A stretch of DNA of 64,000 bases. It comes from Marinobacter arenosus (GTDB lineage Bacteria; Pseudomonadota; Gammaproteobacteria; Pseudomonadales; Oleiphilaceae). The position numbers were made by a program, and so were the translations under genes. The stretch is from assembly GCF_019264345.1 (NCBI RefSeq), contig NZ_JAHVAO010000001.1, forward strand, positions 1,240,001-1,304,000. The letters are read 5' to 3'. Shown here in pieces: positions 36,424 through 44,633 of this stretch (position 1 is its first letter; each line of letters starts with the position of its first letter). The notes beneath the pieces were generated by a model. The model did no database searches and had not been told where the DNA came from. It saw only the letters and a list, made by a program, of their open reading frames with translations.

Positions 36424-37890
36424 TTAGTGCGCTGCGACGATGTCCGTTTTACTTGCGCATACCGCCAGCACGTTCACTTCATTCAGCAAAGAAAGCAGCG
36501 ACGGCGCAAACTCCACTTCCACCGTATCGAACCGTTTGGTCGTCTGGAAGATCAGGAAACTGCTGTCCGTACCTCCCAGCACGCCCGAGGCACCAAGGAG
36601 ATCCAGGTCCACCGTTGCTTCGCCGTTGCTTTCTTCCTGCGTCTCACCGTTGAGCCTGGTCCGGACAATCAGATCGCCACCAAGAAGGTCCGCCTGCAAA
36701 AGCTGGGGGCTCTCGTTGAACGCAATGCCCAGGGCGTTGCTTCCGGGGTAGGCAAAACCGGTGGTCGCAGCAACCCGGAAACGGATGGTGCTCAGTCCCA
36801 ACAGATCCGTGTTCTGCAACCTCGCCGAATTTTCGAGGTCGGCGTCAACCGGGTTGGCAGGATTCTCAACGCTGCACAGTAATCCACCGAGCAGCGAGAG
36901 CGTGCAGTCAGAATTGTCCTCCGACCCAACGGCCCTGATATCCGGATCCGCTGCAAGCATGGGCGTAAATGGCTGGTCATCGACACCGCAGGCATACTCG
37001 GCGTCATTCACCAGGTCACAGGCATCGCCAATACCATCGCCATCGGTATCTGCCTGATCAGGATTGGCCACGAGCGGGCAATTGTCGTTGGCCTCGCCAA
37101 ACCCGCCCTCATCATCAATGCCGTCACCGTCGGTGTCCGTATCACAGGCATCGCCCTGACCATCGCCATCAAGGTCCTCCTGGTCGGGATTGACGGCGGC
37201 CGGGCAATTGTCGGAACCGTTTGGAACGCCATCACCGTCGTCGTCATCCTGGCAGGCATCGCCAATACCATCACCGTTCGTATCCTGCTGGTCCGGATTG
37301 GCGACCAGGCGGCAGTTATCAAGCGGCTCTCCGTTGTTATCTACATCGGCAACCCCATCGCCATCGGTATCCGGGTCACAGGCATTACCGACATCATCGC
37401 CGTCCAGGTCTGCCTGACTGTTGTTGGCTACCAGCGCACAGTTATCGCCGCCCTCGCTGGGCGGGATCGGGGTGAAGGTGCCATCGTTGTTAATGACCTT
37501 GTCGGCGATGGCGTCGCCGTCTGCATCCGTATCACACACATCACCGAACAGATCCCGGTCTGCATTCGCCTGGTCCTCGTTGGCCACATCCGGGCAGTTG
37601 TCCTCACCGTTGAGCACGCCGTCACTGTCGTTATCCACCGAGAGCCCCACCTGGTCATCACAGGCATCGTCAATGCCGTCTGCGTCCTGATCGGCTCCAG
37701 AGTTCACGGTGGCCGGGCACGAATCCTCGTTGTCCCGGATGCCGTCGCCGTCCTGGTCAAAATTCTGGGCATCATTGCCACCAGAGGCGCCCGCGGCGGT
37801 CACCATGTCACTGTCGGACTGGCACCCGGCCAGCCCCAGAGTCATCGCCATCAAAAATGCCAGATACCATTTCATTGTTGTTGTCATCAT
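36424..37890 (-). CDS. Lipoprotein with thrombospondin type 3 calcium-binding repeats
   Basis: A 488-residue lipoprotein (lipobox GLAGC, Cys23) whose middle half is a row of TSP3-type repeats, each with DxDGDGIxDxxD and CP or CD pairs (about residues 44-295). The repeats should bind calcium and stiffen the chain. The C-terminal ~190 residues form a separate unassigned domain. It is the second gene after the OmpA porin with a 16-base gap; both share TSP3 elements, so they probably form one outer-membrane structure. Start ATG 37890 follows GGGAG. Confidence 0.85.
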   Translation of the reverse strand: MMTTTMKWYLAFLMAMTLGLAGCQSDSDMVTAAGASGGNDAQNFDQDGDGIRDNEDSCPATVNSGADQDADGIDDACDDQVGLSVDNDSDGVLNGEDNCPDVANEDQANADRDLFGDVCDTDADGDAIADKVINNDGTFTPIPPSEGGDNCALVANNSQADLDGDDVGNACDPDTDGDGVADVDNNGEPLDNCRLVANPDQQDTNGDGIGDACQDDDDGDGVPNGSDNCPAAVNPDQEDLDGDGQGDACDTDTDGDGIDDEGGFGEANDNCPLVANPDQADTDGDGIGDACDLVNDAEYACGVDDQPFTPMLAADPDIRAVGSEDNSDCTLSLLGGLLCSVENPANPVDADLENSARLQNTDLLGLSTIRFRVAATTGFAYPGSNALGIAFNESPQLLQADLLGGDLIVRTRLNGETQEESNGEATVDLDLLGASGVLGGTDSSFLIFQTTKRFDTVEVEFAPSLLSLLNEVNVLAVCASKTDIVAAH

Positions 37891-37906
37891 CGTACCTACT
37901 CCCTGT

Positions 37907-38974
37907 TCATTCCATGATCACGTTGAAACTGACGCGGCGGTTACGCTCCCGCCCTTCCTCCGTGTCGTTGCCCCGAATCGGCAGCGACTCGCCATAACCC
38001 TTCGCCACAAGGCGGTCAGGAGAAATCCCGAGGTCGATCAGATAGTCGCGAACAGACTCTGCACGCAGGCGGGACAACTGCTGGTTGTATTGCGCGCTAC
38101 CCCGATTATCGGTATGCCCGGCCAGTTCCACGGTCAGGTTCTGCTGCCCCTTGAGGGCATCGGCGGTACTTGCCAGGATATCTTTGGCGTTCGCCGTCAA
38201 TCGGTCCGAGCCGAACTCGAAGGTCACCCCCAGAAGCACCACACTCTGCTCCTGATCGGTCCTCACACAGCCGACGGCATCCACTTCCAGCCCGATGAGG
38301 GTGTTGGGACACTGATCAACACCATCGACAACCCCGTCTTCGTCCGAGTCGGGCAGCTCGATTACGCGCTCCTTCTCGATCACAACCGGCTTCTCGATGT
38401 ACTTGACCGTTTCAACAACCTGACGGCGCGTTGCACCAATGGGCACCGTGATCCCGGCGGACAAGTGAATGTCAGCATGGCCGTCGTCGTAGGTGTCGTA
38501 GAGGTACCGGACGTCCGCCCGGAATCTCAGACCGGAATCGGACAGTGGCGAGGAAAGCAGACCCAATCCCAGGTTTCCGTACCCCCCGATTTCGCTGGCA
38601 GAGTTGTTGGCCACATCGTTGCGGGAGACTCCCGCGCCTGCGAGGGCGAAGGGCGTGAATTGCGCGTTTCCGAAAAAGCGGTAGGCAACATCGACGCCCA
38701 GCCCCTGCTGGTAATAATCGGTCATGCCCGACTGTCCGGTTTCAATCACTCCGGCAAAGAAAGTGGGCTCCAGCCACCAGTATTTATCCAGCCGTGCACC
38801 GTAGGTGGCGCGGACAGCCGCACCATACTCATCAGTGCGTTCGTCATCGGGGATAATGTAGGTGCCAAGGAGGGAAATCTCGGTTTCATGCTGGATGGTT
38901 TCGGCCTGAACGCCTGATGCCAGCGTCAGGCAGCCTGCAGCCAGGTACCCCGCGAGCTGTCTCGCCTTCGTCAT
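37907..38974 (-). CDS. OmpA-family outer-membrane porin with TSP3 linker
   Basis: A 355-residue protein: signal peptide ending SGVQA, an N-terminal beta-barrel (residues ~25-180, many alternating aromatic strands), a short linker with TSP3-type DSDEDGVVDGVDQCPN, and a C-terminal OmpA peptidoglycan-binding domain (VELAGHTDNRGSAQYNQQLS, then RERNRRVSF). It resembles OprF-type porins. ATG 38974 has AAGGAG upstream and is preferred over the longer frame from 39022. Confidence 0.9.
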   Translation of the reverse strand: MTKARQLAGYLAAGCLTLASGVQAETIQHETEISLLGTYIIPDDERTDEYGAAVRATYGARLDKYWWLEPTFFAGVIETGQSGMTDYYQQGLGVDVAYRFFGNAQFTPFALAGAGVSRNDVANNSASEIGGYGNLGLGLLSSPLSDSGLRFRADVRYLYDTYDDGHADIHLSAGITVPIGATRRQVVETVKYIEKPVVIEKERVIELPDSDEDGVVDGVDQCPNTLIGLEVDAVGCVRTDQEQSVVLLGVTFEFGSDRLTANAKDILASTADALKGQQNLTVELAGHTDNRGSAQYNQQLSRLRAESVRDYLIDLGISPDRLVAKGYGESLPIRGNDTEEGRERNRRVSFNVIME

Positions 38975-39291
38975 GCTGATACTCCTTTCGCTTTTTTTGT
39001 CGTTCCATAGGGTCGCGAGCAAGGAACTGCTCTGGTCAGCGGTGACAGATTAAAAAAATGCGAGAGGATGCAACTTGGCCGAGAATTCAACGGGTCGCGT
39101 CACAAAAATCACAATCTGAAACATTTTGTTACATTGATTGTGAGAGTGCAGGCAAAAACAAATGTAGATCCAAGCAGTTACAGGACGAGGTTATGTGGCA
39201 GGCGAAATTGCGGATGGACAAATACGCGCACTGATTTTGGGCGCTTATTTTACATTGTTTGACATCTTGCAGGCGAGACGAAGGCCCGCCG

Positions 39292-39654
39292 CTACACGGG
39301 CCGACCTTCATTCAGGGCGAGCGCCCCTTTGACAATCCGGTAAATAATCCAGATGGAAACTCCGAGCAGGATGAACCAGCCAATGATCAACGGGGCCGTC
39401 AGGATACCGATCACCGTCCACAACAACCCTATCCAGAAGGTTCGAATCTGCCACTGAAAGTGTCGCTCGATCCAGGTATTGCGAACGTCGTCCATCTTGA
39501 CGTAGTTGATGATGACACCCACCAGACCGGTGATGCCGCCCACAAAGAATGACAGGGCCTGAAGGATGTAGACCACGACCGCCAGGTTCCGGGCCGGGTC
39601 TGAACGACGGGCAATGGGGTCGGGATCGGCGGGGATGTGTTCCTGTTCTGCCAA
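39292..39654 (-). CDS. DUF4870-like small membrane protein
   Basis: A 120-residue protein with three hydrophobic helices (about residues 23-50, 70-90 and 93-110) and a C-terminal SIWIIYRIVKGALALNEG, resembling the DUF4870/Tic20-like family. The start appears to be TTG 39654, about ten bases after AAGGAG. The stop codon lies inside a GGCCCG/CGGGCC hairpin that may act as a weak terminator. Function is unknown. Confidence 0.7.
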   Translation of the reverse strand: MAEQEHIPADPDPIARRSDPARNLAVVVYILQALSFFVGGITGLVGVIINYVKMDDVRNTWIERHFQWQIRTFWIGLLWTVIGILTAPLIIGWFILLGVSIWIIYRIVKGALALNEGRPV

Positions 39655-39724
39655 AACGTGTTCTCCTTCCGGGGTTCTCTACGGAGTCTACCACAGCACG
39701 CAGACACCGGAACTTGCCGAAGGG

Positions 39725-41365
39725 TTAGTGGTTGTCCGGACGATACCCCAGACGGAATCCGCCCCAGTGCTTGCCATGAACGTAGATCGGCACCGACAGG
39801 TCGTGCATGATCTCGCCAGTGTCCCGGCGATAAGTCTGAAGCAGCATGTCCTGGGTGTGGCTGCCGCAGCGGATACCGGTCCGGTCGTTGAACAGGCGCT
39901 TGCTTCGGCTCTTGACCAAATCCACCTTGGGGTCGCCAGTGGGCGCGTGGGCAAAGTCGCGGTTGTGGGTCGGCACGTAGCCGTCCGGCGCCGCCGAGAT
40001 GGCAAAGACCACGGCTTCGTGGGCGTCCTTGACGGCCTCCTGCACGGTCGGCAGGTACTGGTCGGTAAACCGGTCGAAACTGCTGGCGTACTTGGGCGGG
40101 TGGGTATTGGGAATGAGTTCCCGCTTCTTATCAAACAGCGCCTGCTCCGACAGCTTGCCGTCTCGGATCGCCTGTTCGAACAACTGGCTGATTTTCGCGG
40201 CGCCGGTCTTGGCCTGATCGTAGAAGAACCGGTGGTAACTGGCATCACTGTTCAGGGCAAAGGCGGCATTGGCTTTCTCCGCCAACTCCATGAGGGTTGC
40301 GGCCTGCTCCGCCAGTGACGCGACGCTGGCATCGCTTTCTTCGATCTGGTCCCGAACCGTTTCAATGCCGGCGAACATCTGTTCCAGACTCTGCTCGTTG
40401 TTCTGGTCAATTTCAGCAATCCGGGCCACCTGCTGCTGCACCCGGTCAGACTGGTCCCGGATCTGGTCCAGGCGCTCGCCCACACTCTCCACGGACGTCA
40501 GCCCCTCCTCGACACTGCGGGCGAGATCTTCAATTCGGGTGACAACCAGGGTCGTGCCCGACCGGATCTCCTGCAGGGTTTCAGCGACTTCACTGGTCGC
40601 CTGCGCGGTTCGACCCGCCAGTTGCCGGACTTCATCTGCGACGACGGCAAAGCCTCGGCCCTGCTCCCCTGCGCGAGCGGCCTCGATGGCTGCGTTGAGC
40701 GCGAGCAGGTTGGTCTGTTCGGCAATCCCCTGGATGGTGGTGGTAACACCCTGGATCTTGTTGGATTTTTCGTTCAGCGCCTGGATGAGCGTGAGGTTCT
40801 CGGCCGACTGCTGATGAACCAATCGGACACTGTCGATGGCATCGACCAGTGCCTGACGACCTTCGGCACTGGTCACACTGGCCTGGTGCGCCATGGTCGC
40901 GGCCTCGGTGGCCTGGGCGGACGATTCGCGGACCGTTTCGGTAATCTGGCCCGCGTACTCGGCCATCTGGGCCGTCTCCTGCACCTGTCGGTCAAGACGC
41001 AGCTTCAACTGGTCGGCGGCAAAAGACACCTGGGCTGCGGAAATGGCATTCTGGTCGGCGCTGCCCGCCAGGGTCTCGACCAGGGCGCGACCGGCCCTTG
41101 CATCGGAAAGCAGCCCATCGCACTGGGTTCGAAGCGGGTGGTCATCGGGCAAGGAGCCGTCGTTCAGGCCCTTGATGCCCCGTTCAATGGGTTCCAGTAC
41201 CCGTAGGATGAAGTAGCCACTGCCAAGCGCAAGGCCGCTGATCAGTCCAATCAGGATGGATGCGGGTTCCAGCCCTACCATCGGTGCCACCACGCCACTG
41301 ACAACCGCAGCAACCGCTGCAACTGCCACCCCCCAAAGGACGGTCGTCCGGTCGAGTAATGCCAT
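39725..41365 (-). CDS. Methyl-accepting chemotaxis protein with C-terminal sensor domain
   Basis: A 546-residue chemoreceptor with unusual layout. Two hydrophobic helices (about residues 8-28 and 35-55) lie at the N-terminus with almost no periplasmic domain between them. The signalling domain with the hairpin tip [32 protein letters not shown] is in the middle, and a C-terminal domain of ~150 residues ends [22 protein letters not shown], a Cache/PAS-like pattern. The sensor is thus probably cytoplasmic. The ligand is unknown. No che genes are nearby. Confidence 0.88.
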   Translation of the reverse strand: MALLDRTTVLWGVAVAAVAAVVSGVVAPMVGLEPASILIGLISGLALGSGYFILRVLEPIERGIKGLNDGSLPDDHPLRTQCDGLLSDARAGRALVETLAGSADQNAISAAQVSFAADQLKLRLDRQVQETAQMAEYAGQITETVRESSAQATEAATMAHQASVTSAEGRQALVDAIDSVRLVHQQSAENLTLIQALNEKSNKIQGVTTTIQGIAEQTNLLALNAAIEAARAGEQGRGFAVVADEVRQLAGRTAQATSEVAETLQEIRSGTTLVVTRIEDLARSVEEGLTSVESVGERLDQIRDQSDRVQQQVARIAEIDQNNEQSLEQMFAGIETVRDQIEESDASVASLAEQAATLMELAEKANAAFALNSDASYHRFFYDQAKTGAAKISQLFEQAIRDGKLSEQALFDKKRELIPNTHPPKYASSFDRFTDQYLPTVQEAVKDAHEAVVFAISAAPDGYVPTHNRDFAHAPTGDPKVDLVKSRSKRLFNDRTGIRCGSHTQDMLLQTYRRDTGEIMHDLSVPIYVHGKHWGGFRLGYRPDNH

Positions 41366-41511
41366 ACCAACCTCGAATTTATTGTTATTCGTGAAATCAT
41401 TCTGCGCCTGAAGGCCATTAGGGAGAGTAATGAATTGACCTAATCTAATAACTCATACTTTAGTTGATGCATGACAGGTATCGGCGGGAGTGGCGATTTC
41501 TTGAACAGAAA

Positions 41512-41560
41512 AACCGCAGGACCGCGCAATCCCCTGACGGAATCGAGCGGTCCTGCGGTT
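41512..41560 (-). terminator. Terminator of phoX
   Basis: A 14-base perfect stem (41512-41525 with 41547-41560, GCGGTCCTGCGGTT) with a 21-base loop is followed on the minus strand by T-rich sequence, shortly after the phoX stop. Confidence 0.8.
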
Positions 41561-41583
41561 GCAGAAGGGAGTTGGCGGGACGC

Positions 41584-43614
41584 TTACGCGCCGATTACCC
41601 CGCCGTCGTCGCGGGTGACAATGACCGTGGCATCCCGCGGGTGATCGCCCTCGGTTCCGAACGGCCAGTCCGCCGCCGGATGCTGAATATTGACGAACAT
41701 TGTCTTCACGTCCGGCGTGGTCACCACACCGGTGACTTCACACCCCTGCGGCCCCACGAAGAAACGCTTGATCTCACGGGTCACCGGATTCGCCGCCAGC
41801 ATCATGTTGTTCTGGTAGGGCGCGTCGTCAGAGCCATCGGTCTGGATCCAGAGGCGACCGTTGTAGTCGAACCAGAGACCATCCGGGCTGTTGAAGATGT
41901 TGTCGTCGGTCAGCGATACCACGGTATTGCCGTCGACAACCGTTTCGGTGCCCTGCTCACCGGCAAAGACAAAGATGTCCCAATCGAACGCGACGGCCGT
42001 GTGGTTATTGTTCGCTTCCGTCCAGCGAATGATGTGACCGGTGCGGTTCTCGGCAATCGGGTTGGCGGCGTTGGTCTGTGCTTCCGTGCGCTGCGAATTA
42101 TTGGTCAGCGTGAAGTAGACCTCGCCGGTGTTCGGATCGACCGCTCCCCACTCGGGGCGGTCCATGGGGGTTGCGCCCGCGATGTCGGCGGCCAGACGGG
42201 TATTGAGCAGCACATCGGCCTGGTTGGCAAAGCCGTCGAATGCGATATCACCGACCGTTGTGCCTTCGGCCGCTGTCACCTTGGCTGCAAAGTCGGCATC
42301 GTCCAGCGACAAGGGCAACCAGTCACCGGAACCGTCCTCGTTGAAGCGGGCCACGTACAGGGTGCCTTCATCCAGCAGGTAACCGCCGGCGGTGGCCGCC
42401 GAATAGGGCTGGGAGGACACGAACTTGTAGATGTACTCGAAACGGGAATCGTCACCCGAGTAACACACGACCGGCTGGCCCTCCTTGACCGGCGCGAAAA
42501 TCACGCCCTCGTGGCCAAACCGGCCCAGAGCGGTGCGCTTCTGCGGCTTGCTTTCGGGTGTGAACGGATCGATTTCCACCATGTAGCCGTAGGTGTTGGC
42601 CTCGTTGCGGTAATCATCGGTTTCCGAGGCGCCGGTGGGGGTCACGTCAAACCGCACATAAGCGTCCGCGGCGCCGTCGGCGAGTTCCCAGTCGTAGCGG
42701 CTGGCACTGCCCACACCATGCCGGGTCTGTTCACGGGGCTGGGTGGCATCGCTGTTGGCAAAGTACCCGTGCCAGTTCTCTTCCGCCGTCAGGTAGGTGC
42801 CCCAGGGTGTCGGGCCCATGGAGCAGTTGTTCAGGGTGCCACGGGTTTCGGTGGCATCCGGGCTGAACTTGGTTTTCAGCTTCGCGTAGCCGCGCACCGG
42901 GCCCCGGATATCCATCTCGGTGCCACCGGTAATCCGGCGATTGAACGGGCTGCCGAACACCACGTCCCAGGTGCCTTCGCTGTTCTGTTTGATGTGGACC
43001 ACGGACACGCCATGGGCGGCAATTTCCTTGCGCACTTCATCTTCGGGGCGCACGCCACCGTTGGTGTCAGCGCTGGTGGGGCCACCCGGATGCAGGGCCG
43101 CCTGGTTGATGTACTCGTGGTTCATCACCAGCAGGCCTTCGGTGGAACTGTTGCCGCCGGCTTTCTGATCGATCGGGAAGAAATGCATGCCATCGTGGTG
43201 CATGCCGACCTGTTGCTCCTGGTCCGCCCCCGAGTTGGAAGCATCAGCCCGGAAAGCCGGATAGGAACCGGTAATCGGCGTCCCCCAGGGCAGGAACGCC
43301 TTGGCCGAATAACCCTCGGGCACAACCACCTGGTTGGCGGCTGAAACGGCGACGGCCTTGAAACCCAGCTCGGTGGCCGAATCGTCATCGTTATTGGTAG
43401 TGGTGCTGCCGCCATTGCCGTCACTATCGCTGCCGCACGCGGCCAGGCCAACGCCCATGATGCTTGCCAGGGCAGCGCCGACGGTGCCTTTCATCACCGA
43501 ACGTCGTTGCATCCGGGCCGCCAGCACCTCGTGAAAGGGGGTGTGGCCGGTATGGTTAACCACCGGTTCGTAATTCGGGTCCAGGTAATTCGGATCAAGG
43601 TCGTGCTTGGCCAT
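41584..43614 (-). CDS. phoX: PhoX-family alkaline phosphatase, Tat-exported
   Basis: A 676-residue PhoX-type protein. Arg37-Arg38 in MQRRSVMKG form a twin-arginine signal, and GLAAC (Cys60) looks like a lipobox, so it may be a Tat-exported lipoprotein. The body has family segments such as AEENWHGYF, GRFGHEGVIFAPVKEGQPVVCYSGDD and the C-terminal SPDGLWFDYNGRLWIQTDG. PhoX is a calcium/iron enzyme that releases phosphate from esters. The upstream array of 11-bp repeats (43671-43736) fits PhoB control under phosphate limitation. Confidence 0.92.
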   Translation of the reverse strand: MAKHDLDPNYLDPNYEPVVNHTGHTPFHEVLAARMQRRSVMKGTVGAALASIMGVGLAACGSDSDGNGGSTTTNNDDDSATELGFKAVAVSAANQVVVPEGYSAKAFLPWGTPITGSYPAFRADASNSGADQEQQVGMHHDGMHFFPIDQKAGGNSSTEGLLVMNHEYINQAALHPGGPTSADTNGGVRPEDEVRKEIAAHGVSVVHIKQNSEGTWDVVFGSPFNRRITGGTEMDIRGPVRGYAKLKTKFSPDATETRGTLNNCSMGPTPWGTYLTAEENWHGYFANSDATQPREQTRHGVGSASRYDWELADGAADAYVRFDVTPTGASETDDYRNEANTYGYMVEIDPFTPESKPQKRTALGRFGHEGVIFAPVKEGQPVVCYSGDDSRFEYIYKFVSSQPYSAATAGGYLLDEGTLYVARFNEDGSGDWLPLSLDDADFAAKVTAAEGTTVGDIAFDGFANQADVLLNTRLAADIAGATPMDRPEWGAVDPNTGEVYFTLTNNSQRTEAQTNAANPIAENRTGHIIRWTEANNNHTAVAFDWDIFVFAGEQGTETVVDGNTVVSLTDDNIFNSPDGLWFDYNGRLWIQTDGSDDAPYQNNMMLAANPVTREIKRFFVGPQGCEVTGVVTTPDVKTMFVNIQHPAADWPFGTEGDHPRDATVIVTRDDGGVIGA

Positions 43615-43670
43615 GTTGCTCTCTCCCTATAATGACAGGCATTCGTTATGGAGAGGTCAGTTTCGGCAGC

Positions 43671-43736
43671 AAATGTGACAGGCGGGGAACAGAGTTACGA
43701 CAGAACGGTTAACGTTTTTTGACAGGTGGTCGACAA
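43671..43736 (-). promoter_or_regulatory. Tandem Pho-box array before phoX
   Basis: Read on the minus strand, six successive 11-bp units run without gaps from 43736 to 43671. They begin TTGTC, CTGTC, CGTTA, CTGTC, CTGTT and CTGTC. The spacing and the CTGTC core match the half-site pattern bound by PhoB (consensus CTGTCA plus an AT-rich spacer). Unit three, 43704-43714, is degenerate. The array lies about 57 bases before the phoX ATG. Confidence 0.75.
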
Positions 43737-43805
43737 GCGGAAGGAGGACAACCCGGCACAGAGACTCGGCCCTGCACCGGACAACGCGAGGTATTTCCGG
43801 ACTTA

Positions 43806-44099
43806 TTACTGGGTCATTTCCTCATAACCCTCTTCCATATCCTCGCCGGCTTCTTCAGCGGCATCGCCCATTTCTTCCGCTGCGTCTTCCGCACCTTCTT
43901 CCAGTTCGCCAAGGGCACCTTCATCCTGCCCAGTTGCTTCCTCGTAGGTTTCTTCGGCTGCGTTACCGGCATCTTCCATCATTTCACCGGCATTGTCGGC
44001 GGCCTGTTCAACGTCGACGCCTTCGTTGTCTTCGGAGCTGCAGGCGGCGAGACCGAGAGTCATCGCAAACGCCATTGCACCCAGTGTGAGCTTGTTCAT
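43806..44099 (-). CDS. Small acidic lipoprotein
   Basis: A 97-residue protein with a lipobox GLAAC (Cys20) and a mature part that is almost all Glu, Ala, Gly and Asp (EDAGNAAEETYEEATG and similar), strongly acidic and probably helical or disordered. ATG 44099 follows AGAGGG by eight bases; upstream frame to 44150 is not needed. It precedes phoX on the same strand, but the Pho-box array lies between them, so phoX has its own promoter. Function is unknown. Confidence 0.75.
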   Translation of the reverse strand: MNKLTLGAMAFAMTLGLAACSSEDNEGVDVEQAADNAGEMMEDAGNAAEETYEEATGQDEGALGELEEGAEDAAEEMGDAAEEAGEDMEEGYEEMTQ

Positions 44100-44188
44100 A
44101 ACCATATCCCTCTGTTGGTCTGTGATTTCGACGAAACAGGTTACGGCCACATCCCACTACATACAATTACTGCACGGTTACTCTTTGG

Positions 44189-44446
44189 TTAGTAATGGCT
44201 TACGGAGAGAAGCTGTCCATCAAGGGTGATCACGTGATCGATGCCCACCAGGTTTCCCCGCCCCAGCAGGATGAAATCCTGGCCGGCCCGTCTGAACAGA
44301 TCCCTGATGACATCATGAACCACACAAACCTGGCCGGCACTGTCTCGATAAACCACTTCTGCCAGCCGACCTGACGTAAGGTACTCACTGAGCATATCCT
44401 GAACAGACCAATGCACGGCCGCTGACTGAGCATTCGGTGTTGACAT
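44189..44446 (-). CDS. Uncharacterised 85-residue protein
   Basis: ATG 44446 is preceded by GGGATGG. The product has an N-terminal helix-rich part (QDMLSEYLTSGRLAEVVY) and then strand-like segments ending LLGRGNLVGIDHVITLDGQLL, which could be a small beta-barrel (Sm-like) fold; this is a guess. I do not recognise a family. It is soluble. Codon use resembles the neighbours. It stands alone, 89 bases before the acidic lipoprotein gene. Confidence 0.5.
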   Translation of the reverse strand: MSTPNAQSAAVHWSVQDMLSEYLTSGRLAEVVYRDSAGQVCVVHDVIRDLFRRAGQDFILLGRGNLVGIDHVITLDGQLLSVSHY

Positions 44447-44576
44447 GGTTCTACCATCCCTGTGGTCGAGTTCTTATTTTGTTATTGGTCTACCCAACAT
44501 GCCCTGAGGAATCCGCAAAGGCGGACCCCACAAGTCTGGATCACAACAGCCGATTTCGCCACCAAGGCACCATGCT

Positions 44577-44616
44577 GCCAGCGCACCTTTCCCCGGGCCG
44601 GAGAGAGTGCGCTGGC
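44577..44616. repeat. Strong hairpin downstream of the acyl-CoA dehydrogenase gene
   Basis: GCCAGCGCAC and GTGCGCTGGC form a perfect 10-bp stem with further TTTCC/GGAGA pairing inside, beginning 18 bases after the minus-strand stop. No T-run follows, so it is not a classical terminator. Confidence 0.4.
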
Positions 44617-44633
44617 GATTCAGGATACCGGGA

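Noticed and set aside
41464..43344. Long plus-strand open frame of 626 codons
   Set aside because: It lies exactly opposite phoX, which has clear family motifs; this frame is a high-GC antisense shadow with no recognisable domain.
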